From Ensifer adhaerens (lineage in GTDB: Bacteria > Pseudomonadota > Alphaproteobacteria > Rhizobiales > Rhizobiaceae): a stretch of 53,013 bases of DNA. A program made the translations under genes and the position numbers. Shown here piece after piece: positions 42,588 to 51,536 of this stretch (the stretch's first letter is position 1; every line of letters starts with the position of its first letter). The stretch spans positions 1-53,013 of the forward strand of contig NZ_LGAP01000040.1 in the NCBI RefSeq assembly GCF_001270265.1. The letters run 5' to 3'. The notes under the pieces are model-generated. The model was not told the DNA's origin. It was given only the letters and a program-made list of their open reading frames with translations, and ran no database searches.

Positions 42588-43559
42588 CTATTGAAATTTC
42601 TCAGAGTGCTCGGTTGGGCTGCCGATCAAGCCATGGCCGGGGACAAGGTTGTATTCCGGGTCCAGCCAGGGCGGGTTTTCCGCGTACATTTCGGCAATCA
42701 GCCGTTTCACGAGGTCTATATACCGCGAATTGTCCCCGATCCGGTGGCTGAGGATGACCGGTGAGGTTGCGCCCTTTCCCTCAAGCAGTCGATAGTGCAC
42801 GTCCGAACGCATCTGGCGCGCGGATGAGGGGATGATGCACACGCCGGCTTCGGCGGCGACCAGTCCGAGGGCGGTCTGGATTTCCCGCACTTCCTGAACC
42901 TCGGCCGGGCGCGCGTCATGACTTTGCAGTAGGCTCAGTACGTGGTCGGCATAGCCGGGTCGAGGCTCCTTGGGGTAGACGATGACCTTCTGACCGGCAA
43001 GGGCGGCGACCGGAAGCGGCGATGGTTCCTCGGCCAGCGGCGTGTCTTTCGGTATTGCCACGACAAGGCGTTCCTCGCGCAACACGATACCGACCACGTT
43101 CGGGTCGCTGTGCCGCAGGCGACCAAAACCCATGTCGATGCGGCCCTCCTTGAGCGCGGGGATTTGCTGGACGGAGACCATTTCCAACAGCTGGATATCC
43201 ACTTCCGGGGCGTGCTGGCGCAGTTTTCGCACCAGCGAGGGCAGCCCGCCGTACAGTGTCGAGGCAACGAAGCCGATGGACAGGACGCTGTTCTGGTTCA
43301 AGCCGACCCGGCGGGTTGCCGCTTGCATCTGTTCGACCCGACCGAGGACCTGAAGCGCCTGTTCATAGAACAGACGCCCTGCTTCCGTCAGCCTGACGGG
43401 GCGGCTCTTGCGGATGATGAGCGGTACGCCCAGGTCCTCCTCAAGCAACTGGATCTGCCGGCTCAAGGGCGGTTGGGCGATGTGCAGCATCTGGGCTGCG
43501 CGGGTAAAGTTTCGCTCACGTGCGACGGCTACGAAATAGCGAAGCTGGCGAAGATCCAT
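42588..43559 (-). CDS. catR: LysR-family regulator of the cat/ben cluster (CatR/BenM-like)
   Basis: A 323-residue LysR regulator. It begins MDLRQLRYFVAVARERNFTRAAQMLHIAQPPLSRQIQLLEEDLG, the CatR/CatM/BenM-type helix-turn-helix, followed by LTEAGRLFYEQA. The effector domain begins near residue 90 (LSIGFVASTLYGGLPSLVRKLR) as in the muconate-responsive group. ATG 43562 one codon upstream is equally possible. It is divergent from catB with a 25-bp dyad of BenM type between them. It probably activates catB-benK in response to cis,cis-muconate or benzoate. Confidence 0.88.
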   Translation of the reverse strand: MDLRQLRYFVAVARERNFTRAAQMLHIAQPPLSRQIQLLEEDLGVPLIIRKSRPVRLTEAGRLFYEQALQVLGRVEQMQAATRRVGLNQNSVLSIGFVASTLYGGLPSLVRKLRQHAPEVDIQLLEMVSVQQIPALKEGRIDMGFGRLRHSDPNVVGIVLREERLVVAIPKDTPLAEEPSPLPVAALAGQKVIVYPKEPRPGYADHVLSLLQSHDARPAEVQEVREIQTALGLVAAEAGVCIIPSSARQMRSDVHYRLLEGKGATSPVILSHRIGDNSRYIDLVKRLIAEMYAENPPWLDPEYNLVPGHGLIGSPTEHSEKFQ

Positions 43560-43647
43560 CATTTTGCTCTCATCCCTTATCCCGGAGTCCCAGCTGTCGA
43601 CGATATGCTGCACTGCGGGAAGTGCAGATAAGGTGGCATTTTTTGGG

Positions 43648-43672
43648 CTATTATACCAGAAAGGTATCATAG
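43648..43672. promoter_or_regulatory. CatR/BenM-type operator in the catR-catB gap
   Basis: A long interrupted palindrome: CTAT-N-ATACC-N5-GGTAT-N-ATAG. Its core ATAC-N7-GTAT equals the consensus of the Acinetobacter BenM/CatM sites. It lies 86 bp upstream of the regulator start and 51 bp before the chosen catB start, so it could serve both autoregulation and activation. Confidence 0.8.
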
Positions 43673-43723
43673 CAGATGCAATTGATGTTGGACGAGACTG
43701 CGTGCCCGGCGCAAAGTCGCCTC

Positions 43724-44914
43724 ATGAACACGACCTTGACATCCGTTGTCCCGACCGCAGCAGCGTTCCCCCTCGTAGAACGGGTCGAGACGCTGCTCGT
43801 CGATCTGCCGACCATCCGGCCGCACAAGCTCTCGGTGGCGACCATGAACGGCCAGACCTTGATGCTGGTCAAAGTCCATTGCAGCGACGGCATCGTCGGT
43901 ATCGGCGAAGGCACCACGATCGCGGGGCTGGCCTATGGCGGCGAAAGCCCGGAAAGCATGAAGCTCGCCGTCGATACCTATTTCAGGCCCGTCATGGTCG
44001 GTCAGGACGCGACCACCGTGAGGGCGCTGATGGCGCGCATCGGCAAGATGGTCAAGGAAAACCGCTTCGCCAAATGTGCGGTTGAAACCGCGCTGCTCGA
44101 CGCACATGGCAAGCGGCTCGGCCTGCCTGTCAGTGAGTTGCTGGGCGGTCGCATGCGAAGCCGCCTGCCTGTCGCATGGACGCTGGCGTCTGGGGATACG
44201 AAGACGGACATTGCCGAGGCCGAGAAGATGCTCGACCTGCGCCGGCACAGGATTTTCAAGCTGAAGATCGGAGCAAGGCCCCTGCGCCAGGACATCGCCC
44301 ATGTTGCGGCCATCAAGCGGGCGCTGGGCGAGCGTGCCTCGGTGCGGGTCGATGTGAACATGGCGTGGAGCGAGACGGATGCCGCCTACGGCATGGCCGC
44401 CTTGGCGGACGCCGGTTGCGACCTGGTCGAACAGCCGGTCGCCTCGGCTGCGGCACTGGCGCGGCTCGTGCGTCGCTTTCCCGTCGCGCTGATGGCCGAT
44501 GAATCGCTGCACGGCCCCGAAAGCGCCTTCGAACTCGCGAAAGTCAGCGGTGCGGACGTGTTCGCCGTCAAGATCGAGCAAAGCGGCGGGCTCTTCAATG
44601 CCCAGCGGGTCGCGACCATCGCGGACGCAGCCGGCATCGGCCTTTATGGAGGCACCATGCTCGAAGGGGCCTTCGGCACGGTGGCGTCGGCGCAGGTGTT
44701 CTCGACCTTCGCCAACCTTCAATGGGGGACCGAGCTGTTCGGACCGCTACTGCTGACCGAAGAGATCCTGACGACACCGCTTAACTACAGCGAGTTTGAG
44801 CTGACCGTGCCCTCAGGACCTGGGCTCGGTATCGAACTGGACGAAGAGCGTCTGGCCTTCTTCACGCGCGATGGGCTGCGCAAGACGGTCAGCATTGCCG
44901 GGCAGGGAGGCTGA
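43724..44914 (+). CDS. catB: muconate cycloisomerase
   Basis: A 396-residue enzyme of the enolase superfamily that converts cis,cis-muconate to muconolactone in the catechol branch of the beta-ketoadipate pathway. Visible catalytic parts are the KxK pair Lys179/Lys181 in RIFKLKIG, metal ligands Asp210 (VRVDVNMAW), Glu236 (LVEQPV) and Asp259 (MADES), and Lys283 in VKIEQSGG. An ATG at 43676 is in frame but lies 3 bp from the operator and would leave no room for a promoter, so 43724 is preferred; neither has a good ribosome site. Two nt separate it from catC. Confidence 0.95.
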   Translation: MNTTLTSVVPTAAAFPLVERVETLLVDLPTIRPHKLSVATMNGQTLMLVKVHCSDGIVGIGEGTTIAGLAYGGESPESMKLAVDTYFRPVMVGQDATTVRALMARIGKMVKENRFAKCAVETALLDAHGKRLGLPVSELLGGRMRSRLPVAWTLASGDTKTDIAEAEKMLDLRRHRIFKLKIGARPLRQDIAHVAAIKRALGERASVRVDVNMAWSETDAAYGMAALADAGCDLVEQPVASAAALARLVRRFPVALMADESLHGPESAFELAKVSGADVFAVKIEQSGGLFNAQRVATIADAAGIGLYGGTMLEGAFGTVASAQVFSTFANLQWGTELFGPLLLTEEILTTPLNYSEFELTVPSGPGLGIELDEERLAFFTRDGLRKTVSIAGQGG

Positions 44915-44916
44915 AC

Positions 44917-45207
44917 ATGCTCTTTCATGTGCTCATGGATGTGAACATTCCCGACGATCTGCCGCAGGCCGAGGCGGCCGACATCATCGCCCGGGAAAAG
45001 GCCTATTCGCAGGACCTGCAGACGAGCGGCAAGTGGCGACACATCTGGCGAATTGTCGGCCAGTACGCGAACTACAGCGTCTTTGACGTCAAGGACAACG
45101 CGGAACTGCACGAGATACTCTCTGGCCTTCCGCTGTTTAAATTCATGGACATCGAGGTGACGCCGCTCGTGCGGCATCCCTCGGCGGTCCGCGAGGACGA
45201 TAGCTAA
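44917..45207 (+). CDS. catC: muconolactone delta-isomerase
   Basis: A 96-residue protein of the normal CatC length; homologs form a decamer and isomerise muconolactone to 3-oxoadipate enol-lactone. Typical pieces are MLFHVLMDVNIPDDLP, REKAYSQDLQTSGKWRHIWRIVGQYANYSVFDV and LFKFMDIEVTPLVRHPS. GGGAGG lies just upstream and overlaps the end of catB. Confidence 0.97.
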   Translation: MLFHVLMDVNIPDDLPQAEAADIIAREKAYSQDLQTSGKWRHIWRIVGQYANYSVFDVKDNAELHEILSGLPLFKFMDIEVTPLVRHPSAVREDDS

Positions 45208-45281
45208 AACCGTCTTTGGCGGTGGCCCGGGAGGACGCGAACCGCGCCAGTTTTCTGAGCAATCCAAGAGGAGGATGAAAA

Positions 45282-46220
45282 ATGAACGTGCAGATCTTCG
45301 ACAGGCCGGAGATACAGGACTTTCTTAAGGTCCTGAGCGGCCTCGACAACAACGGCGGCAATCCGCGTGTCAAGCAGATCGTCCATCGGATCATGTCCGA
45401 CCTGTTCAAGGCCATCGACGATCTCGACATCACCCCCGATGAATACTGGACCGGCATCGCCTGGCTCAACGAGATCGGCGCCACCAGCCAGGCCGGCCTG
45501 ATCTCGCCCGGTCTTGGTCTCGACCATTTCCTCGACGAGCGCCTTGACGCGATCGATGAGGCTCTCGGCATCGAAAACCCGACTCCGCGCACCATCGAAG
45601 GCCCGCTTTATGTGGCAGGTGCGCCCGTATCGCACGGATTTGCCCGTCTCGACGACGGCACCGACGAAGACGGCCACACCCTGATCATGCATGGCACCGT
45701 CTTTGGCGTCGACGGCAAGCCGTTGCCGGGGGCCACCGTCGAAGTCTGGCACTGCGACACCCGCGGCTTCTATTCGCACTTCGACCCGACGGGAAAGCAG
45801 GCGCCGTTCAACATGCGCCGCACGATCGTCGCCGACGAAAAGGGCTGTTACAAGTTCCGCAGCATCGTGCCGCACGGCTATGGCGTGCCGCCGGGCAGCC
45901 CGACCGAGCGGTTGTTGTCGGCACTCGGCCGCCATGGCCAGCGCCCGGCGCATATCCACCTGTTCATCAGCGCCGACGACCATCGCAAGCTGACGACCCA
46001 GATCAACATTGAAGGCGATCCGCTGGTCGACGACGATTTCGCCTATGCGACGCGAGACGGCCTGGTTCCGGCCGTCATCGAGCGGACCGACGAGGCCAGC
46101 ATCAAGGCCAATGGCCTGACCGGCCCCTTTGCGGAGATCACGTTCGACATTCACCTCACGGCCCTGGTGAACGGTGTCGACAACCAGATCAACGAACAGC
46201 GCAAGCGCGCGGCCGCCTGA
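45282..46220 (+). CDS. catA: catechol 1,2-dioxygenase
   Basis: A 312-residue intradiol dioxygenase that opens catechol to cis,cis-muconate using Fe(III). An N-terminal helical lipid-binding/dimer domain is followed by the beta-sandwich catalytic domain. The iron ligands fall exactly at the family numbers: Tyr164 (RGFYSHFDP), Tyr200 (PHGYGVPP), His224 and His226 (RPAHIHLF). GPLYVAGAP and HGTVFGVDGKPLPGATVEVWH are also typical. GAGGAGG is 7 nt upstream of the start. A strong GC hairpin follows the stop. Confidence 0.97.
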   Translation: MNVQIFDRPEIQDFLKVLSGLDNNGGNPRVKQIVHRIMSDLFKAIDDLDITPDEYWTGIAWLNEIGATSQAGLISPGLGLDHFLDERLDAIDEALGIENPTPRTIEGPLYVAGAPVSHGFARLDDGTDEDGHTLIMHGTVFGVDGKPLPGATVEVWHCDTRGFYSHFDPTGKQAPFNMRRTIVADEKGCYKFRSIVPHGYGVPPGSPTERLLSALGRHGQRPAHIHLFISADDHRKLTTQINIEGDPLVDDDFAYATRDGLVPAVIERTDEASIKANGLTGPFAEITFDIHLTALVNGVDNQINEQRKRAAA

Positions 46221-46231
46221 GCGGCAAAACC

Positions 46232-46251
46232 GGCGGCCCGGAGGGGCCGCC
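46232..46251 (+). repeat. GC-rich hairpin between catA and benA
   Basis: GGCGGCCC (46232-46239), loop GGAG, and GGGCCGCC (46244-46251) form a perfect 8-bp stem 11 nt after the catA stop. There is no U-tract, so full termination is unlikely. It may stabilise the upstream cat message or partly attenuate ben expression. Confidence 0.6.
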
Positions 46252-46328
46252 ACTCTGACAATCATCGTCATAAACGACTGCGTTGCAAAGGCTGCGCCCG
46301 AAGGTGCGCGCTTTGCGGGAGATAGATC

Positions 46329-47687
46329 ATGTCTGCGATCATCGACAAAGCCCGGGACCTCAATCATCTGCTCGCCACCGCCGTGCAGGACGACAAGGAA
46401 GCCGGCATATTCCGTTGCCGCCGGGATATCTTCACCAACGAAGACCTGTTCGAGCTGGAGATGAAGCACATCTTCGAAAGCAACTGGGTCTATCTGGCCC
46501 ATGAGAGCCAGATTCCGGAAAACAACGACTACTACACGACCTATATCGGCCGTCAGCCGGTGGTCGTCACTCGCGACAAGCAAGGCCAATTGCATGCCGT
46601 CATCAATGCCTGCGCGCATCGAGGCGCGATGCTGTGCCGCCGCAAGCATGGCAACAAGGGCAGCTTTACCTGTCCCTTCCACGGCTGGACTTTTTCCAAC
46701 AGCGGCAAGCTGCTCAAGGTCAAGGACGAGAAATCCACGCAGTACCCGCCGCAGTTTGCCAAGGATGGCTCGCACGATCTGAAGCGCGTCCCGCGGTTCG
46801 AAAGTTATCGCGGCTTCCTGTTCGGCAGCCTCAAGGAGGACGTGCCGGCGCTCAAAGACTACCTCGGCGAGACGAAAGTCATCATCGATCAGATTGTCGA
46901 CCAGGCGTCAGAGGGGCTCGAAGTGCTGCGGGGCAACTCGTCCTACATCTATGACGGCAACTGGAAGCTGCAGATGGAGAACGGCTGCGACGGCTATCAC
47001 GTCAGCTCCGTGCACTGGAATTACGCCGCCACCATGGGCCGGCGCAACGAGGAGGGCACGAAGGCGGTCGATGCCAACAGTTGGAGCCGCTCGGTCGCAG
47101 GGGTCTACGGGTTCGAAAACGGTCATATCCTGTTGTGGACCAACACCATGAACCCGGAGGTCCGGCCGGTCTACAACCGCCGGGAAGAGATCATCGCGCG
47201 CGTCGGTGAGGACAAGGCGGATTTCATCGTCAACCAGACCCGCAATCTCTGCCTCTATCCGAACGTCTTCCTGATGGACCAGTTCAGCACGCAGATCCGC
47301 GTGACGCGGCCGATCAGCGTCGACAAGACCGAGATCAGCATCTTCTGCTTCGCGCCGAAAGGCGAAAGCGCCGCAGACCGTGCGCTGCGCATCCGTCAGT
47401 ACGAGGATTTCTTCAACGTGTCCGGCATGGGCACGTCCGACGACCTGGAAGAATTTCGTGCCTGCCAACAAGGCTATGCCGGAACCGCAGCGCTCTGGAA
47501 TGACCTGTCGCGTGGCGCGCCGTTGTGGATCGACGGCCCCGACGAAAACGCCAAACGCATGGGCATCGAGCCGCTCCTGTCTGGAGAGCGCAGCGAGGAC
47601 GAAGGTCTTTTCGTCCGCCAGCACGAATACTGGGCCAAGGTGATGCGCGATGCGCTCGTGGCCGAGAAGCAAGGAGTGGTCGCATGA
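46329..47687 (+). CDS. benA: benzoate 1,2-dioxygenase large (alpha) subunit
   Basis: A 452-residue Rieske oxygenase alpha subunit that dihydroxylates benzoate to the 1,2-cis-diol acid. The Rieske [2Fe-2S] site is [26 protein letters not shown]. The mononuclear iron site includes the histidines in [14 protein letters not shown]. Length and motifs fit BenA rather than anthranilate or toluate homologs, although XylX/AntA cannot be fully excluded. GGGAG precedes the ATG; the stop overlaps benB by 4 nt. Confidence 0.95.
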   Translation: MSAIIDKARDLNHLLATAVQDDKEAGIFRCRRDIFTNEDLFELEMKHIFESNWVYLAHESQIPENNDYYTTYIGRQPVVVTRDKQGQLHAVINACAHRGAMLCRRKHGNKGSFTCPFHGWTFSNSGKLLKVKDEKSTQYPPQFAKDGSHDLKRVPRFESYRGFLFGSLKEDVPALKDYLGETKVIIDQIVDQASEGLEVLRGNSSYIYDGNWKLQMENGCDGYHVSSVHWNYAATMGRRNEEGTKAVDANSWSRSVAGVYGFENGHILLWTNTMNPEVRPVYNRREEIIARVGEDKADFIVNQTRNLCLYPNVFLMDQFSTQIRVTRPISVDKTEISIFCFAPKGESAADRALRIRQYEDFFNVSGMGTSDDLEEFRACQQGYAGTAALWNDLSRGAPLWIDGPDENAKRMGIEPLLSGERSEDEGLFVRQHEYWAKVMRDALVAEKQGVVA

Positions 47688-48172
47688 GCATCTCCTACGA
47701 CGCCATCCGCGCCTTCCTCTACCGGGAAGCGCGCCTTCTGGACGATCGCCAATGGGACGAATGGCTGACCTGCTATGCCCCTGACGTGACCTATTGGATG
47801 CCGGCCTGGGACGACGATGATCAACTCACCGAAGACCCGCACTCTGAGATCTCACTGATCTACTACCCAAGCCGCGACGGGCTGGAGGACCGGGTGTTTC
47901 GCATCAAGACCGAGCGCTCCGGCGCCTCCACGCCAGAACCGCGCACCAGTCACAACGTGACCAATGTCGAGGTGCTGGAGGACCGGGGCGATGAGGTCGA
48001 CGTGCGCTACAACTTCCAAACCTTGAACCATCGCTACAAGGTCACCGACCAGTTCTTCGGAACCATGTTCGTCACGCTGCAAAAGAGCGGCGACAGGCTT
48101 CTGATCGCGAACAAGAAGATCGTGCTGAAGAACGATTACATCCGCCAGGTCGTCGACGTCTATCACCTCTGA
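47684..48172 (+). CDS. benB: benzoate 1,2-dioxygenase small (beta) subunit
   Basis: A 162-residue NTF2-fold subunit that completes the alpha3-beta3 oxygenase. Typical motifs are [59 protein letters not shown] and the C-terminal [26 protein letters not shown]. It is coupled to benA by an ATGA overlap. Confidence 0.96.
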   Translation: MSISYDAIRAFLYREARLLDDRQWDEWLTCYAPDVTYWMPAWDDDDQLTEDPHSEISLIYYPSRDGLEDRVFRIKTERSGASTPEPRTSHNVTNVEVLEDRGDEVDVRYNFQTLNHRYKVTDQFFGTMFVTLQKSGDRLLIANKKIVLKNDYIRQVVDVYHL

Positions 48173-48214
48173 CGAGCGTCGTCGGCCGGCACAAGGACTG
48201 AAGAGGAGGGTTCC

Positions 48215-49237
48215 ATGAGCTGCCACAAGATCGCATTGAACTTCGAAGACGGGGTGACCCGTTTCATCGAATGCAAGGACGGCGAGAAAGTGCTCGATGC
48301 CGCCTTCCGCAACAAGATCAACCTGCCGATGGACTGTTCCGACGGCGTGTGCGGCACCTGCAAGTGCCGGGCCGAGAGCGGCAGCTACGACCTCGGCGAA
48401 GACTTCATCGACGATGCGCTGACGGCGGATGAGGCGGAGAGCGGTCTCGTTCTGACCTGCCAGATGAAGCCGACTTCGGATTGCGTGGTCGCAGTTCCCA
48501 CGACATCGGCGGCCTGCAAGACCGGGCAGCAGAAATTCTCCGCGACAGTTACACGGGTGAGCCCGCACAATGACGCGGCGATCGTGCTCGAGCTCGACGT
48601 GGACGCAGCACCCGCCTTCCTGCCTGGCCAATACGCCAACATCGACGTGCCGGGCAGCGGCCAGAGCCGCTCCTATTCGTTCAGCACGGCGCCAGGGGAA
48701 GGGGGCATCGGCTTTCTCATCAAGAAGATACCCGGCGGGCTGATGAGCAACTGGCTGGAGCGCGCCGAGGTCGGAACGACGCTGCAAGTGACCGGGCCGC
48801 TCGGCAGTTTCTACCTCCGCGACGTCCAAAGGCCGCTGCTGTTCCTTGCCGGCGGTACCGGGCTCGCCCCGTTCCTGTCGATGCTGGAAGTGCTCGCCCG
48901 CGAAAACTCAAAGCAACGCATCCACCTGATCTATGGCGTCACGCGCGACCTCGATCTGGTTCTCGTCGATGAGATAGAGACCTATACCAAGCGGCTTGCC
49001 AACTTCAGCTTTGTCACTGTCGTGACCGAGGAAGCCTCCAACCATCCACGCAAGGGCTGGGTCACGCAGCACATGCCGGCCGACGTGCTGAATGGCGGTG
49101 ACGTTGACGTCTATCTCTGCGGTCCGCCGCCGATGGTCGATGCTGTCCGCAGGTATTTCGACGACAGCGGCGTGAGGCCGAACAGCTTCCACTACGAGAA
49201 GTTTACGCCCAATGCGGTCGTGAAGGAGGCCGCATGA
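48215..49237 (+). CDS. benC: benzoate 1,2-dioxygenase electron-transfer (reductase) component
   Basis: A 340-residue NADH reductase feeding electrons to BenAB. An N-terminal plant-type ferredoxin domain (CSDGVCGTCKCRAESG plus a later Cys in LVLTCQMKP) is followed by an FAD domain (RSYSFSTAPG) and an NAD domain (LFLAGGTGLAPFLSMLEVL, CGPPPMVDAVR). This three-domain order is that of BenC/XylZ. GGAGGG precedes the start, and the stop overlaps benD by 4 nt. Confidence 0.96.
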   Translation: MSCHKIALNFEDGVTRFIECKDGEKVLDAAFRNKINLPMDCSDGVCGTCKCRAESGSYDLGEDFIDDALTADEAESGLVLTCQMKPTSDCVVAVPTTSAACKTGQQKFSATVTRVSPHNDAAIVLELDVDAAPAFLPGQYANIDVPGSGQSRSYSFSTAPGEGGIGFLIKKIPGGLMSNWLERAEVGTTLQVTGPLGSFYLRDVQRPLLFLAGGTGLAPFLSMLEVLARENSKQRIHLIYGVTRDLDLVLVDEIETYTKRLANFSFVTVVTEEASNHPRKGWVTQHMPADVLNGGDVDVYLCGPPPMVDAVRRYFDDSGVRPNSFHYEKFTPNAVVKEAA

Positions 49238-50022
49238 GCGCGCCGTGCTTTAAAGATCGTTTTGCCGGCAAGGTGCTGATTGTGACCGGCGCCGCACAGG
49301 GCATCGGTCGGGCGGTGGCGATCCGCGCAGCGCGTGAGGGCGGACGGGTTGTTTTCGTCGACCGCTCCGACCTCGTCGCCGATGCTGCGGCCGAGGTTCC
49401 GGATGCGGAAACCGCGGCTTTCAACGCCGACCTGGAAACCTATGAGGGCGCCGCCGCCGCCATGCGCTTTGGCGCGGACACCTTCGGCGGCATCGATGTC
49501 CTGATCAATACTGTCGGTGGGGCGATCCGCATGCGCCCCTACGGCGAATTCGAGCCGCAGCAGATCGATGCGGAGATCCGCCGGTCACTGATGCCGACGC
49601 TCTATTGCTGCCATGCGGTGCTGCCACATCTGTTCGCGCGCGGTGGCGGCACCATCGTCAACGTCTCGTCGAATGCGACGCGCGGAATCCATCGCGTGCC
49701 CTATTCGGCGGCAAAGGGCGGCGTGAACGCCATCACCCAGTCGCTTGCCATGGAGCTGGCCGATCGTAACATCCGCGTTGTCGCCACGGCGCCGGGCGGA
49801 ACCGAGGCGCCGCCGCGCCGTATTCCGCGCAATGTCAACGGCGATAGCGAAGCCGAAAAGGGCTGGATGGGCGAGGTGGTGCAGCAGGTGAAGCAATCCA
49901 GCTTCATGAGGCGGTACGGGACCATCGAGGAACAGGTGGCGCCCATCCTGTTCCTCGCCTCGGACGAGGCGTCCTACATCACCGGAAGCGTGCTGCCGGT
50001 TGCCGGGGGAGATCTCGGCTGA
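49234..50022 (+). CDS. benD: 1,6-dihydroxycyclohexa-2,4-diene-1-carboxylate dehydrogenase
   Basis: A 262-residue classical SDR that oxidises and decarboxylates the benzoate diol to catechol with NAD+. It shows the glycine-rich VTGAAQGIGRAVAIRAA, NTVGG, NVSSNATRG and the catalytic Tyr-x-x-x-Lys in YSAAKGG, and ends with the SDR pattern SYITGSVLPVAGGDLG. The gene order with benABC fixes the function. Confidence 0.96.
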   Translation: MSAPCFKDRFAGKVLIVTGAAQGIGRAVAIRAAREGGRVVFVDRSDLVADAAAEVPDAETAAFNADLETYEGAAAAMRFGADTFGGIDVLINTVGGAIRMRPYGEFEPQQIDAEIRRSLMPTLYCCHAVLPHLFARGGGTIVNVSSNATRGIHRVPYSAAKGGVNAITQSLAMELADRNIRVVATAPGGTEAPPRRIPRNVNGDSEAEKGWMGEVVQQVKQSSFMRRYGTIEEQVAPILFLASDEASYITGSVLPVAGGDLG

Positions 50023-50066
50023 AGACTTGAGACATGAATGCGTAACGGACTCGGGGAGGAGTGATC

Positions 50067-51398
50067 ATGCGCACCATCGATGTGAATGAAGCGATAGACA
50101 ACAATCCGTTCGGAGGCTTTCAGTGGCTGGTGGTCGCGCTCTGCGCACTGCTGCTGATCGTCGACGGCTACGACGTCTTTGTCGCCGGCACCGTGCTGCC
50201 GACGCTGATTGCCGAGTGGGGTTTGACCAAGCCGCAGGCCGGCGCACTCCAGGCCTGGGCGTTGTTCGGCATGATGTTCGGCGCCCTCTTCTTCGGGTCG
50301 CTTGCCGACAGGATCGGCCGCAAGAAGGGCATAGCGATCAGCTTCCTGCTGTTCACTGTGTCCACACTGCTCACCGGCTTTGCCAACTCGCCGGGTGAGT
50401 TCAAGATCTTCCGGTTCGTCGCCGGTCTCGGTTGCGGCGGACTGATGCCGAACGCGGTGGCGCTGATGAACGAATATGCACCCAAGCGCCTTCGCGGCAC
50501 CATGGTGGCCATCATGTTTTCCGGCTACTCGGTCGGCGGGATGGTCGCGGCAGGTCTCGGCATTGGCCTCATTCCGCAATTCGGTTGGAAGCCGATGTTC
50601 TTCGTCGCAGCGCTGCCATTGCTGCTCTTGCCGGTCATTCTGTGGAAGCTGCCAGAATCGCTCGGTTTCCTCATCCGCCAGGGCGAACAGGAAAGGGCGA
50701 AACAGATCTATGCGAAGCTCGCCCCCGCAGCAGCCCTTGGCCGCGACGACAGGCTGGTCTTCTCCGAAACCAAGGGCGCGTCTGCATCGATCGCGGAACT
50801 GTTCCGTCACCAGCGCACGTTGCGTACACTCATGCTTTGGACCGCCTTCTTCTGCTGCCTGCTGCTCGTTTATCTCCTGTCGTCCTGGTTGCCGAAGGTG
50901 CTGCAGGAAGCCGGTTATGCGGAGAAGGCAAGCCTGCTCAGCCTCTTCTCGCTCAATTTCGGAGGCATGGCCGGCGCGATCGTCGGAGGCTGGCTGGGCG
51001 ACCGCTTCGGCCTGCCGAAGGTGGTGGTGGGCTTCTTCGTCGCCGCCACCGCATCCATTGCATTGATCGGCCTCAACCCGCCGGCGGGGATCCTGTTCCT
51101 GATGGTCTTCGTTGCCGGCGCCACCACCATCGGCACGCAGATCCTGCTCTATGCCAGCGTGGCGCAACTCTACAACCTCTCGGTCCGTTCCACCGGGCTC
51201 GGTTGGGCTTCGGGCGTAGGCCGTATCGGCGCCATCGTCGGCCCGACGCTCGGCGGCGTGCTGCTGGCGCAGGAATTTCCGCTTCAACAGAACTTCCTGA
51301 TCTTCTCGATCCCGGCGGCGATCGCCGCCTTGGCCATGCTGGTGTTCGCGGTCAGTAATGCCCGTCGGTCCGCCGCTGTTCGGTTAGCCGCAGCATGA
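50067..51398 (+). CDS. benK: benzoate/aromatic acid MFS transporter (AAHS family)
   Basis: A 443-residue, 12-helix symporter of the aromatic acid:H+ family. It has VVALCALLLIVDGYDVFVAGTVLPTL, the AAHS hallmark LLxxDGYD in TM1, and motif A GSLADRIGRKKGIAIS. FVAGLGCGGLMPNAVALMNEYAPKRLRGTMVAIMFSGYSVGG and the later GWLGDRFGLPKV also fit. It probably imports benzoate; PcaK-like specificity cannot be excluded. Start 50067 has GGAGG 7 nt upstream, better than the in-frame GTG at 50061. Confidence 0.9.
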   Translation: MRTIDVNEAIDNNPFGGFQWLVVALCALLLIVDGYDVFVAGTVLPTLIAEWGLTKPQAGALQAWALFGMMFGALFFGSLADRIGRKKGIAISFLLFTVSTLLTGFANSPGEFKIFRFVAGLGCGGLMPNAVALMNEYAPKRLRGTMVAIMFSGYSVGGMVAAGLGIGLIPQFGWKPMFFVAALPLLLLPVILWKLPESLGFLIRQGEQERAKQIYAKLAPAAALGRDDRLVFSETKGASASIAELFRHQRTLRTLMLWTAFFCCLLLVYLLSSWLPKVLQEAGYAEKASLLSLFSLNFGGMAGAIVGGWLGDRFGLPKVVVGFFVAATASIALIGLNPPAGILFLMVFVAGATTIGTQILLYASVAQLYNLSVRSTGLGWASGVGRIGAIVGPTLGGVLLAQEFPLQQNFLIFSIPAAIAALAMLVFAVSNARRSAAVRLAAA

Positions 51399-51536
51399 GG
51401 TGCAGAACGATGACCGGGAGACGCTGACAACTCATCGCGGATGGGCCCGCGGCCACTCTGGCCGGTGCGGAGCGGGCGGGACCATCCGCAATCGGAGCGC
51501 CAATCCCTAGCCTCCGACAACAGGAGTATTTGAAGC

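Noticed and set aside
45204-46775. 520-codon open frame on the - strand under catA and benA
   Set aside because: It is antisense to two enzymes with complete catalytic residues and has no recognisable domain.
49974-51287. Long - strand frame under the benzoate transporter
   Set aside because: It is antisense to a well-defined MFS protein; the composition is that of a reverse-complement shadow.
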